NCBI GenBank assembly: GCA_035294325.1
Contig: DATGLE010000035.1
Coordinates: 1-30,104 of the forward strand
From: DATGLE01 sp035294325
GTDB taxonomy: Bacteria > Chloroflexota > Ktedonobacteria > Ktedonobacterales > Ktedonobacteraceae
Direction of reading: 5' to 3'
Length of the DNA stretch: 30,104 nucleotides
The notes beneath the pieces are model-generated. The model was not told the DNA's origin, did not search any database, and saw nothing but the letters and a program-made list of their open reading frames with translations. Of this stretch, positions 22,099 through 29,260 are shown piece after piece (positions within the stretch are counted from its first letter, which is position 1; the number at the start of each line of letters is the position of its first letter). The position numbers were made by a program, and so were the translations under genes.

Positions 22099-23118
22099 AT
22101 GGCCCGTCGCTTTCATCCGCGCAGCTCTCCTATGGAATCTCTGCGCCTTTTTCTAGGCTCTATACCCTGGAAACTATTGCTATTGTTGCCTGTTATTATC
22201 CTTGTCGCTATTCCTGCTTTTGAATATGGGACGCATATTGGCAATAAAATACTGCCATCGGCGACAAACTTTTTCTATGAACTATCGAATCCAGCTCTGC
22301 TATCGCCCACGCCCACGCCGCTGCCGCCATTTCCTACCGCGCTGCCGCAGGTAGGGCCGCTGCTCTATACCGTTCAGGAGGCGGATTCGTGCGACGAGAT
22401 CCTGACCGTGCAGATGCGCATGGCCGATGCCAGCCAGATCTTTAGTGATGCGAATCCTAAAACAGTCAAGGCGCTCAACGCGGCCGTGGGACAGAACTGC
22501 GGCGATCTCCAGCCTGGAGAAGTCATGAGACTGTGGCCGCAGTATCCCCTGGTAGCGCTGGGCGGTGTCGTGCTCAAGATATCGGCTACTTCGCCGCAGC
22601 AGGTCTTGCCCACGCCCCTGATTAATGTGCCGCAGCAGCCGCATTTCATTGATTGCTCCGGCGGCTGCCTGCTCACGGTACGGGTGACGCCGGAGGTGCA
22701 GGTAAAACTGCGCGTGGAGACGACGCTATCGATCCAGGTCGGCTCCTGGGTCTGGGTGCAGGCAATGATGGCGCGCAGCACTATCAAGGGCTTCGGTAAC
22801 TATCCCTATGCCGATCCTGCGGCTTCGCTCGATGGCATGACCCTGCCGGTCTGTGATTTTCAGGTAGACAATACGCACGATGATAACTCGCTCTCCTGCG
22901 ATCAGCTCACGCCCAACACCATCGACGACGATGGCGGCGCCTGGCTCCTGGGCGTAACGGGGCCGAGCGGCCTGGGCCACTGGCGCTACCCGCTGCACCT
23001 GCCCTCCGGGACGCGCGTAATGCTCTGGCTGACCAGCGTCAACGGCAACTTGAAGTTCGAGCGCGGCAACCCCGTCTACCGCTACGATGAGGAATCACAT
23101 TTGTATGTAAAGGTGTAA
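22099..23118 (+). CDS. Membrane-anchored protein with LysM-like domain
   Basis: The protein is 339 residues. A short basic N-terminus precedes one transmembrane helix (WKLLLLLPVIILVAIPAF, about 24-41), then a Pro/Thr linker (SPTPTPLPPFP, about 74-84). A LysM-like module follows (about 90-155: LYTVQEADSCDEI, IFSDANP, LQPGEVMRLWP); paired cysteines in it may form a disulfide. The C-terminal 180 residues are beta-rich with further Cys residues (DCSGGCLLTV, CDFQVDN) and resemble no family I recognise. The layout says external, possibly bound to the cell wall. The start is ATG 22099 with GAGGGGGG; earlier in-frame starts from 21931 fall at or before the promoter. Capped hairpin 6 follows. Confidence 0.7.
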   Translation: MARRFHPRSSPMESLRLFLGSIPWKLLLLLPVIILVAIPAFEYGTHIGNKILPSATNFFYELSNPALLSPTPTPLPPFPTALPQVGPLLYTVQEADSCDEILTVQMRMADASQIFSDANPKTVKALNAAVGQNCGDLQPGEVMRLWPQYPLVALGGVVLKISATSPQQVLPTPLINVPQQPHFIDCSGGCLLTVRVTPEVQVKLRVETTLSIQVGSWVWVQAMMARSTIKGFGNYPYADPAASLDGMTLPVCDFQVDNTHDDNSLSCDQLTPNTIDDDGGAWLLGVTGPSGLGHWRYPLHLPSGTRVMLWLTSVNGNLKFERGNPVYRYDEESHLYVKV

Positions 23119-23181
23119 GAGCGTTCTTTCTCTCCAGAATGTGTCTGATTCCGGGCCTCATCGCCCTCACTTACCGAGCGC

Positions 23182-23286
23182 CCGCGCGGCGCAGTCGCGC
23201 CAGGAATGGATAGGGTTTGGTGAAAATGCGCGCAGCGCATTTTCACCAAACCCTATCCCGGAATGCGAACGCCGCAGGCGTGAGCA
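23182..23286 (+). repeat. Capped long-hairpin element, copy 6
   Basis: The 5' cap GCGCG-(7 nt)-CGCGC is at 23184-23200. A perfect 24-bp stem (23208-23231 with 23235-23258) has a GCA loop and AAAATGCGC apex. The 3' cap ACGCC-GCA-GGCGT is at 23269-23281; its closing pair is A-T where other copies have G-C, a compensated change. The outer stem (GGATAGGGTTTGGTG) is unique to this copy. Confidence 0.9.
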
Positions 23287-23346
23287 AGCGATTGTGCCCG
23301 GGGATCAAACACACTCTTAGCGAGAAAAGATACCCGGGCCGTTTCA

Positions 23347-23355
23347 TGTTATAAT
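23347..23355 (+). promoter_or_regulatory. Extended -10 promoter of the Ser/Thr kinase gene
   Basis: TG-T-TATAAT (TATAAT at 23350-23355) is a perfect extended -10; no clear -35 is present, as is usual for this promoter type. It lies 54 bp before ATG 23409. Confidence 0.6.
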
Positions 23356-23408
23356 AGGGCAACACCGGTTTGGTTGGCTTGTGTGCTTCCACTGGCAGGA
23401 GAAACGAA

Positions 23409-25379
23409 ATGGCAGGTCTGGAGGGAAGAAGGCTCGAACGCTATGAACTGCAACAGTTCATCGGTAGAGGGGGGATGGCCGATGTCTATATGGGCTATGA
23501 TCCTCGCTTTGAGCGCACCGTCGCGATCAAAGTATTCACGCGCGAGGATGAAGATCTATTGCGGCGCTTCATCCGCGAAGCGCAGCTCATGGCGCGGCTG
23601 AGCAACCCGCATCTCATGCCCATCTATGATGCCGGCGAGAGCTGGCTGGATGGCATGAGACGCTACTTCATTGTAATGCCCTATATGGAGGGCGGTACGC
23701 TGCGCTCTCTTATACGTCGCGCGCCTCTCCCGCTGCCCCGGGCGTGCCGCTATCTGCGCGATATCGCCAGCGCCCTCGACTACATTCATACGCAGGGTAT
23801 TATTCATCGCGATATCAAATCCTCGAATGTCCTGCTCGATGCCGAGGGGCGCTGCTACCTCTCGGATTTTGGCATTGCCCGCACGGAGACCGATGCCACG
23901 CAGGCGACCAGCACCGGCAATGTGCTGGGGACCGTCGACTATGTAGCCCCCGAGTTGTTTGAGCCGCATCGCCGGGCCGATGCCCGCAGCGATCTCTACT
24001 CGCTGGGCGTGCTGCTCTTCGAGATGGTGACGGCGCACCTTCCCTTTGTCGCCGATAGCCAGATCGCCGTGGTGGCGATGCACGCGACCAGGCAGCCGCC
24101 ATCGCCGCGCAGCTTCGTGCCGGCGATCCCGCCGCAGGTCGAGCGCGTCATCCTGCGCGCGCTGGAAAAAAGACCGGAGCAGCGCTATGGAAGCGCGACA
24201 GAACTGGCGGAGGCGTTCTGTCGCGCCGTTGCTGGGGGCAATACCGTCGCGCAGACGACATCTCCCATCTGGAATCCGAATGAGGCGCCAACGCAACTGG
24301 CGCCACAGGGACCGCTCGTGCTGCCTCCGGCGCCCGTAGCCGCCCCGGTGAGGCAGGTTCCCCCCCTGCGCTCAACAGAGAATTATGGCCGTGTGCAGGC
24401 ACAGTATCCGCAGCGCGTGCCGCCCGGATACCAGCCTCCGCCGCAAAGCCACCGCCCATCGCCAGAACAGAAGCGGGGCCGTATCGTGGCCGTGATAGCG
24501 TTGTTAACGCTGCTGGCCGTGATCGGTCCGATTGCCTTTGTGCTGCTCACTCATCCCGGCCAGGGACAGATCGCTCCGTCGCCCTCACCGTCCGCAACGG
24601 GAGCGCCCTCGGCTACCGCCACACTTTCGCCAACGGCAACACCGAATACAACAGCCACCGCGCAGGCGGCTGCGGCCACCGCTACGCAGCAGGCTCAGAA
24701 TGCCACGGCGACGGCTGTGGTGGGCGTTACCGTCACGGCGCAGGCCCGGGCCAGCGCCACCGCCGGCGTTATCCAGACCGCTACTGCTGGTCAGCCAGCG
24801 TATGCCGATCCGCTGACCGATCCCAATAATCCCGCCACACAGGCCGCGCAGTGGGATCAGAACGATCATTGCGCGTTCAATAGCGATGGCTACCATGTAA
24901 CGACAGGGTTGAGCGTGGTGGGCCAGGGCCAGTTGCAGGGCTGCCTTGAGGCTGGCAAGCAGTTTCAAAATGCCGCGATCACCGTAGATATGAATATTGT
25001 CAGCGGCCATACCGGGGGCGTCTTCTTCTGCGTCAGCCCGCAGCAGCTCGGCGCCTATGCCGGCTATCTTTTCGAGAGCGATAGCCAGGGCAACTACAAA
25101 ATCTCGCGCTCCAACAATTTCAGCCTCGGCTCCGATAACGTGACGCTGGGCAGCGGGACGATCACCACTGGCTGGAAGGCGGGGAATAACGCGCAAAATA
25201 CTATCCAGATCGTCATCAGCAACGGCAACCTGTCCTTCTATATCAACGGCTCCTTCCTGACTACCGTGCAGGATCACACCTTCCCGGCGGGCGACATCGC
25301 TTTCCTGGCGACGACCACGCCGAACAATCCGAACGCCACCATCATCTACTCAAATCTCAAGGTATTCGCTCTGCCATGA
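23409..25379 (+). CDS. Transmembrane Ser/Thr protein kinase with external C-terminal domain
   Basis: The protein is 656 residues. The N-terminal Hanks-type kinase (about 12-275) is complete: Gly loop IGRGGMADVY, Lys41 (VAIKV), catalytic HRDIKSSN (Asp135), DFG Asp153, and GTVDYVAPE before the C-lobe. A Pro/Gln-rich juxtamembrane region leads to one transmembrane helix (about 358-379). A Thr/Ala/Gln low-complexity stalk (about 390-460) follows. The C-terminal domain (about 464-656) is beta-rich, with features of concanavalin/LamG- or DUF1080-like folds (GYHVTTG, GGVFFCVSP, YKISRSN, LSFYINGSFL). The pattern suggests an external ligand-binding domain controlling an internal kinase. The start is ATG 23409 with AGGAG. 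It is convergent with the response regulator; the stops are 2 bp apart. Confidence 0.93.
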   Translation: MAGLEGRRLERYELQQFIGRGGMADVYMGYDPRFERTVAIKVFTREDEDLLRRFIREAQLMARLSNPHLMPIYDAGESWLDGMRRYFIVMPYMEGGTLRSLIRRAPLPLPRACRYLRDIASALDYIHTQGIIHRDIKSSNVLLDAEGRCYLSDFGIARTETDATQATSTGNVLGTVDYVAPELFEPHRRADARSDLYSLGVLLFEMVTAHLPFVADSQIAVVAMHATRQPPSPRSFVPAIPPQVERVILRALEKRPEQRYGSATELAEAFCRAVAGGNTVAQTTSPIWNPNEAPTQLAPQGPLVLPPAPVAAPVRQVPPLRSTENYGRVQAQYPQRVPPGYQPPPQSHRPSPEQKRGRIVAVIALLTLLAVIGPIAFVLLTHPGQGQIAPSPSPSATGAPSATATLSPTATPNTTATAQAAAATATQQAQNATATAVVGVTVTAQARASATAGVIQTATAGQPAYADPLTDPNNPATQAAQWDQNDHCAFNSDGYHVTTGLSVVGQGQLQGCLEAGKQFQNAAITVDMNIVSGHTGGVFFCVSPQQLGAYAGYLFESDSQGNYKISRSNNFSLGSDNVTLGSGTITTGWKAGNNAQNTIQIVISNGNLSFYINGSFLTTVQDHTFPAGDIAFLATTTPNNPNATIIYSNLKVFALP

Positions 25380-25381
25380 GG

Positions 25382-26047
25382 CTACTGCTCGCGTTCGCGC
25401 GGCGGCACGAGGCGGTGTTCGACGGCATAGGCAGCGGCCTCGCTGCGGCGCGCCAGGCCGAGCTTCTCAAGAATGTGGCTGACGTGGTTGCGCGCCGTCT
25501 TCTCGCTGACGTAGAGCGCTTCGGCGATCCGCTTGTTCGTATAGCCCCGCGCGACGAGGGCAAGCACTTCGCGCTCACGCTCGGTCAGCGCTTCGCCAGG
25601 TGCCTGAGTCGCTCCTGCTGCCAGCGTCGTCATGCGTGAGAGCGCCCGCGCGCTCGTGCCAGCATCGAGCAGCGATTGGCCGCTGGCAACGAGGCGCAGC
25701 GCTTTGAGCAGTTCCGTCCGGCTGACGTTCTTCAGGAGGTAGCCGCTGGCACCTGCCATGAGCGAGGCGAATACGGCGTCATCGTCGGTGAAGGAGGTAA
25801 TCATCAGTACGGCGATATGCGGGTAGCGACTCTTGATCTCGCGGCACGCCTCGATGCCGCCCATCTTCTCCATGCGCACGTCCATCAGGATCACCTGCGG
25901 ATCCAGCACGCTGATCTTTGCCAGCGCCTCGGCGCCATTGCTGGCCTCGCCGACCACGTTGATGTCTGGCTCTAGCTCGAAGGCGGCACGCATTCCCAGG
26001 CGCACGACCTCGTGATCGTCTACAACCATGAGCCGTATCTTAGGCAT
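25382..26047 (-). CDS. NarL/FixJ-family response regulator
   Basis: The protein is 221 residues. The receiver domain (about 1-120) has acidic pocket D10-D11, phospho-acceptor Asp56 (VILMDVRM), switch MITSFTD and Lys in GYLLKNVS. A LuxR-type helix-turn-helix (about 150-215) reads LTEREREVLALVARGYTNKRIAEAL, then VSEKTARNHVSHILEKL. It should activate or repress transcription when phosphorylated. The start is ATG 26047 with GGAGGAG. It is read directly after the kinase remnant (stop at 26062), the standard kinase-regulator operon order. Since the kinase lacks its 5' part here, this regulator probably has no working native partner in this genome arrangement. Confidence 0.94.
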   Translation of the reverse strand: MPKIRLMVVDDHEVVRLGMRAAFELEPDINVVGEASNGAEALAKISVLDPQVILMDVRMEKMGGIEACREIKSRYPHIAVLMITSFTDDDAVFASLMAGASGYLLKNVSRTELLKALRLVASGQSLLDAGTSARALSRMTTLAAGATQAPGEALTEREREVLALVARGYTNKRIAEALYVSEKTARNHVSHILEKLGLARRSEAAAYAVEHRLVPPREREQ

Positions 26048-26061
26048 GGTAAATCTCCTCC

Positions 26062-26505
26062 TCAGGTTGGCATCCATACGCGAATTTGTACGCCGCCGGC
26101 GGGAGCCTGGCCGAGTTCAAAGCTGCCCCCATGCTCCTCGGCTCGCTCGCGCATGCCGCGCAGGCCATGCCCGGAATAGATGCGCTGGTCTTCTTGCCGG
26201 CCGCGTTGATCTGGCGGCAGCCCACGCCCGTTGTCGCGGATCGTGACCTCAATGCCGCCCGGCTGGTAGCGCAGGTGGATCTGGACCTCCGTCGCTGCGG
26301 CATGCTTGTAGGCGTTGGTCAGCGCCTCCTGCACGATGCGGAAGATAGCGGCGCCGGTGCGCGCCTGTCTGGTTGCGCCCCGCCGATCTTCGCCCGGCGG
26401 TTGTGCATTGTCCTCGACCTCCAGTCGCACCGGCAGGCCGCTGATCGCCTCAAATTCGCGCGCCTGCGTGGCAAGCATCTGCTCCAACGTCGTCGCGCCG
26501 CTCAT
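26062..26505 (-). pseudogene. 3' fragment of a NarL-type sensor histidine kinase
   Basis: About 147 residues are left, containing the end of the dimerisation region and the HATPase_c domain. The N-box is in FRIVQEALTNAYKHA, the G1 box is RDNGRGLPP and the G2 box is GHGLRGMRERAEEHGG. These are hallmarks of the HisKA_3/NarL class. No sensor domain and no phospho-His segment are present; homology stops at about 26505, exactly where the recombinase gene ends. The residual ATG at 26503-26505 overlaps the recombinase TGA (26502-26504), so a truncated ATPase domain could be made by coupled translation. The missing 5' part should lie beyond the right end of the mobile element. Confidence 0.85.
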
Positions 26506-28220
26506 GAGTGATAGGATGCAATTTCCTCTGGTCTCGCTTCTATATTGAATCTTGGGTTGTGGTCATGCCGCCAAACTATCGCCCGAATGTTGAAAAATTC
26601 GATTAAATCGCGCTTTTCCTGGTAGGTGGGTACATAGTTAGGATCGCTCAGATTCTCGCGTACCCGTTTACAAGTTTCATGAATTTCGGTTAACTTTTTG
26701 TCAACCTTTTTCCATTCCTCTTGCTGATTCTCGGTGTCTATAAGTTTGTCGTTCCATTCCTCCTCGCGTGTTGCCAGTTGGTTTAGCTCTGAGGTTAGAA
26801 AATCCTTAGTTCCTTGATCGAGTTTACCTTCTAGCATTAGGTCGCGCAACTGCGTTCTAAAAACTTGCTGCTGCTGCTGTATTTCCTGTATCTTCGCTTT
26901 AATCTCTGCTCGTTTCTTTTTAGTCGGGTCCTTCTTTCGTCGCTCTGCTACCCTCTGATCGACGAGTTCAGGATTTCTGATAAATTCGAGTGCCCTTGCC
27001 CATGCTGCTGCGTCCACTTCGCGGGCGTTTATCCAGCAACCTTTACAATAGACTTGTACGCCATAGCGGCCTGTACATCTGTAGCCAGGGAGATGATTCC
27101 TGTATTTCTTGTGGTCGCCATACATTACCCTACCACAATAACCGCAACGAACTAAACCGGCACGTAGCAAAAAGTTTTCAGGGTCATCTGCATGGCGTTT
27201 TGCTTCCGCACTGTTTCTCTTTAACCTGATCTGTACCTTCTCGTACAGTTCCATTGATATGATTGCAGGAATTTCAATAGTAACTTGTTCTGATGCATCG
27301 GTCTTTCGGCGTTGTGAATATCTTTTGCCTGACTTTCTTCCTGTCGTTGCAGTCTTGAACAAAGTTACTACTCCTGCGTATCCCTTGTCTTTTAACATAG
27401 CGTGTACTGAGCAGGGGTGCCATATTGCCTCCCACTTGGTTGTTTTTTTTCGCTGGATACCCTTTGCTACATATGGAGACGGTATACCCATCTGATTTAG
27501 AGTATCTGCAATCTTGACTATTGACATTCCACTTGCTGAGGACTCGAATATAAATTCGACGACCTTCGGTTCTGTCCATTCTGTACCGTTTGCGTCCGTA
27601 AGAATAACGTCATATTTTATTTTGAGTCCTATTCTTTTCCCCCTCTCATCAAGCACGTAGTCATACCCGTAGCGTCTGTGACCATTTCCTACAATCATAG
27701 GTGGAATTCCTTTTTCGGGGTCGCCTGTTGCTTTTGCTCGCTTGCCTCCCATCGTCCGATGTCGCATATTTTTAATTTCTTCCTCTGAGCCTTTACCTTT
27801 CAGATAACGTATGATTTCTCCCCACGATGAATCATCGTCCGAGTGGTCGTCTGGATCGGCAGACACGACACGTACACCCTCTTGCTTTAACTCCATGAGG
27901 TAAATCTCGCGTTCGATTCCCTTCCTGCCTAAACGGTCTAACATATCTAAAATGAGTATGTCATATTTCCGCTTTTTTGCCATATCAAGGGCTTCATCAA
28001 GGGCATCGCGCATTTCAAATTCTAAACCCGTGTACGAGTCTTTAATCGTATGTATTACCCTCAAATTAAGAGGATCAATCAATTTTTTAGTAATCTCTGC
28101 GTGTTGCCTGGGCCATCCGAACATTTTTTCTTGTTCGGGTGTACTTACACGGAGAAACTCTAATGCACGTAAACCTTTGTACTTTTCATAGTCGGGATGC
28201 GGTAAGCCGTTGTTCATCAT
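26502..28220 (-). CDS. Large serine recombinase (site-specific integrase)
   Basis: The protein is 572 residues from ATG 28220 (a TTG at 28247 in frame is less likely; AAAGGA precedes 28220). The N-terminal resolvase domain carries the catalytic serine in FLRVSTPEQE (Ser26) and the arginine-rich DMLDRLGRKG segment. The recombinase domain follows (about 190-300). Then comes a zinc ribbon (CGYCGRVMYG with CKGCW, about 370-410) and a long coiled coil (about 440-530), as in large serine integrases. These cut both strands at a 2-bp core and integrate elements without host factors. The gene is visibly more AT-rich than the host genes to its left. Its last codon touches the disrupted kinase fragment, so the attachment site is probably there. 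Confidence 0.94.
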   Translation of the reverse strand: MMNNGLPHPDYEKYKGLRALEFLRVSTPEQEKMFGWPRQHAEITKKLIDPLNLRVIHTIKDSYTGLEFEMRDALDEALDMAKKRKYDILILDMLDRLGRKGIEREIYLMELKQEGVRVVSADPDDHSDDDSSWGEIIRYLKGKGSEEEIKNMRHRTMGGKRAKATGDPEKGIPPMIVGNGHRRYGYDYVLDERGKRIGLKIKYDVILTDANGTEWTEPKVVEFIFESSASGMSIVKIADTLNQMGIPSPYVAKGIQRKKTTKWEAIWHPCSVHAMLKDKGYAGVVTLFKTATTGRKSGKRYSQRRKTDASEQVTIEIPAIISMELYEKVQIRLKRNSAEAKRHADDPENFLLRAGLVRCGYCGRVMYGDHKKYRNHLPGYRCTGRYGVQVYCKGCWINAREVDAAAWARALEFIRNPELVDQRVAERRKKDPTKKKRAEIKAKIQEIQQQQQVFRTQLRDLMLEGKLDQGTKDFLTSELNQLATREEEWNDKLIDTENQQEEWKKVDKKLTEIHETCKRVRENLSDPNYVPTYQEKRDLIEFFNIRAIVWRHDHNPRFNIEARPEEIASYHS

Positions 28221-28243
28221 GGTGATTACGTCCTTTCGTCTTG

Positions 28244-28465
28244 TCAAACTGACATCATTACTACTAAGATTGAGTTCTGCCTTTTAGAGCGGCTTGACGG
28301 GAACACTCCCAGGATAACATAAGAACGTTGACTTATCAACTCATAAACCCGCTCTACAGGCCAATTCAGCCACATTTCCGGCCATCCTTTCAGCCAGGGG
28401 TACGGGCTGCTAGTCCAGGCTAGAGGCCGGTCTATGTGTGCCCGCAAAACTGGGACAAAATACAT
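28244..28465 (-). CDS. Small unknown protein upstream of the recombinase
   Basis: The ORF is 73 residues from ATG 28465, supported by a strong AAAGGAGG about 10 bp upstream. The sequence is Trp/Pro-rich (WTSSPYPWLKGWPEMWLNWP) with no recognisable domain. The stop is 23 bp before the recombinase start, so it could be co-transcribed. The frame is open back to 28786, but that extension runs through the 155-bp inverted repeat and is not credible. A promoter-like pair lies inside the ORF (28311-28339), which weakens the case that it is a real gene. Confidence 0.4.
   Translation of the reverse strand: MYFVPVLRAHIDRPLAWTSSPYPWLKGWPEMWLNWPVERVYELISQRSYVILGVFPSSRSKRQNSILVVMMSV
28311..28340 (-). promoter_or_regulatory. 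Promoter and possible operator of the recombinase gene
   Basis: On the minus strand TTGATA (28334-28339) and TATCCT (28311-28316) are separated by 17 bp, giving a start near 28304 and an 80-nt leader. The -35 is overlapped by the inverted repeat GTTGA-CTTA-TCAAC (28327-28340), placed as an operator would be. Confidence 0.45.
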
Positions 28466-28536
28466 CAAAATTGCTCCTCCTTTCCCTCTGGCCGGGAATA
28501 CTGCGCGTCCGGCGGGGTTGCCTGGGCGGCTCCCCC

Positions 28537-28691
28537 TCATTTTTTCGTCTTCACAAAATTTGAGGACAGAAGCCGTTGAATCATATGCGGCGGGTCCTGC
28601 GGAAAGGCGGGGTCCCCTTCGGGGTGCCTTGTAGCGGGTGCCGCATATGATAGGCTTTCTGTCCCTCAAATTTATGAAGACGAAAAAATGA
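28537..28691. repeat. 155-bp inverted-repeat (MITE-like) element or bidirectional terminator
   Basis: The ends are TCATTTTTTCGTCTTCA (28537-28553) and its perfect complement (28675-28691), 17 bp. Pairing continues inward with a few gaps to TCATATGCGGC / GCCGCATATGA (28581-28591 with 28640-28650). The centre is a GC-rich branched stem around CCCC-TTC-GGGG. It begins directly after the stop of the 167-residue protein gene. Runs of T (or A) at each end mean it could terminate transcription from both sides. Confidence 0.7.
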
Positions 28692-29195
28692 CTAGAGATC
28701 ATCGGCGCTAGCCGTTCCTTTTCCCTCGTCCTGGCCGTTCCACTGTGATGTATCGTTGCAACTGATAAGCAGGTAGCCATGCTCAAGCATGGGATAGATC
28801 GCTAACCCTAGACGGGCAAGCGTGGGCTTGCACTGGTCGAGGATCGTCACCAGGGGCGCGATCACCTGCTCTAGCGTATCGGCGAACCGTGCGGCTTCGA
28901 TGCGCTCGGCGATCTGTGCCGGTGCCTCGTGACTGATGAGCGGTAACAACTTTTCGTAAGGCACAAAGGCAGGCCAGTCGTTGAGCAGTTTCATAATCAC
29001 TTTGCATGCCTCTGGTTCAAACTGGCTATCGGCTCTCACCTCGCGCAGGTCCCAATCCACCAGAAGCGCGAGGCCGTTCTTAGGATTGACGACGATTTCA
29101 TGCTCATCTGGGATGAGGGCGATTTCTCGGACATCGAGCGGATAGTATTCATAGGGGCCGCTGTCCCGGTGCGGTATACTGTTCCTGCTACCCAT
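28692..29195 (-). CDS. Unknown protein, possible winged-helix regulator
   Basis: The protein is 167 residues from ATG 29195 (AAAGGAG about 10 bp upstream). The middle part (about 45-90) has the order of an OmpR/PhoB-type winged helix: a beta-hairpin (GLALLVDWDLREV), then FEPEACKVIMKLLNDWPAFVP, then YEKLLPLIS. This mirrors the 'LT-EF-LL-L-N-G-V-SYEKLL' pattern of that family, but the match is loose. The C-terminal half is helical (ADTLEQVIAPLVTILDQ). A structural phage protein is the main alternative. It follows the baseplate-like gene after 65 bp on the same strand. Confidence 0.5.
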   Translation of the reverse strand: MGSRNSIPHRDSGPYEYYPLDVREIALIPDEHEIVVNPKNGLALLVDWDLREVRADSQFEPEACKVIMKLLNDWPAFVPYEKLLPLISHEAPAQIAERIEAARFADTLEQVIAPLVTILDQCKPTLARLGLAIYPMLEHGYLLISCNDTSQWNGQDEGKGTASADDL

Positions 29196-29260
29196 TGAAA
29201 GATTACTCCTTTCCTTTGGGTGGTTGGGGCTAGATATCACCTAGCCCCGTTCTCCCTCGA

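Noticed and set aside
455..23286. CRISPR array or spacer-like memory
   Set aside because: The elements are kilobases apart and are hairpins with both arms present; there are no regularly spaced direct repeats and no cas genes. Locus-specific stems are noted but do not make a CRISPR.
28466..28786. Upstream extension of the 73-residue ORF
   Set aside because: It would translate the 155-bp inverted repeat; a strong ribosome site supports ATG 28465 instead.
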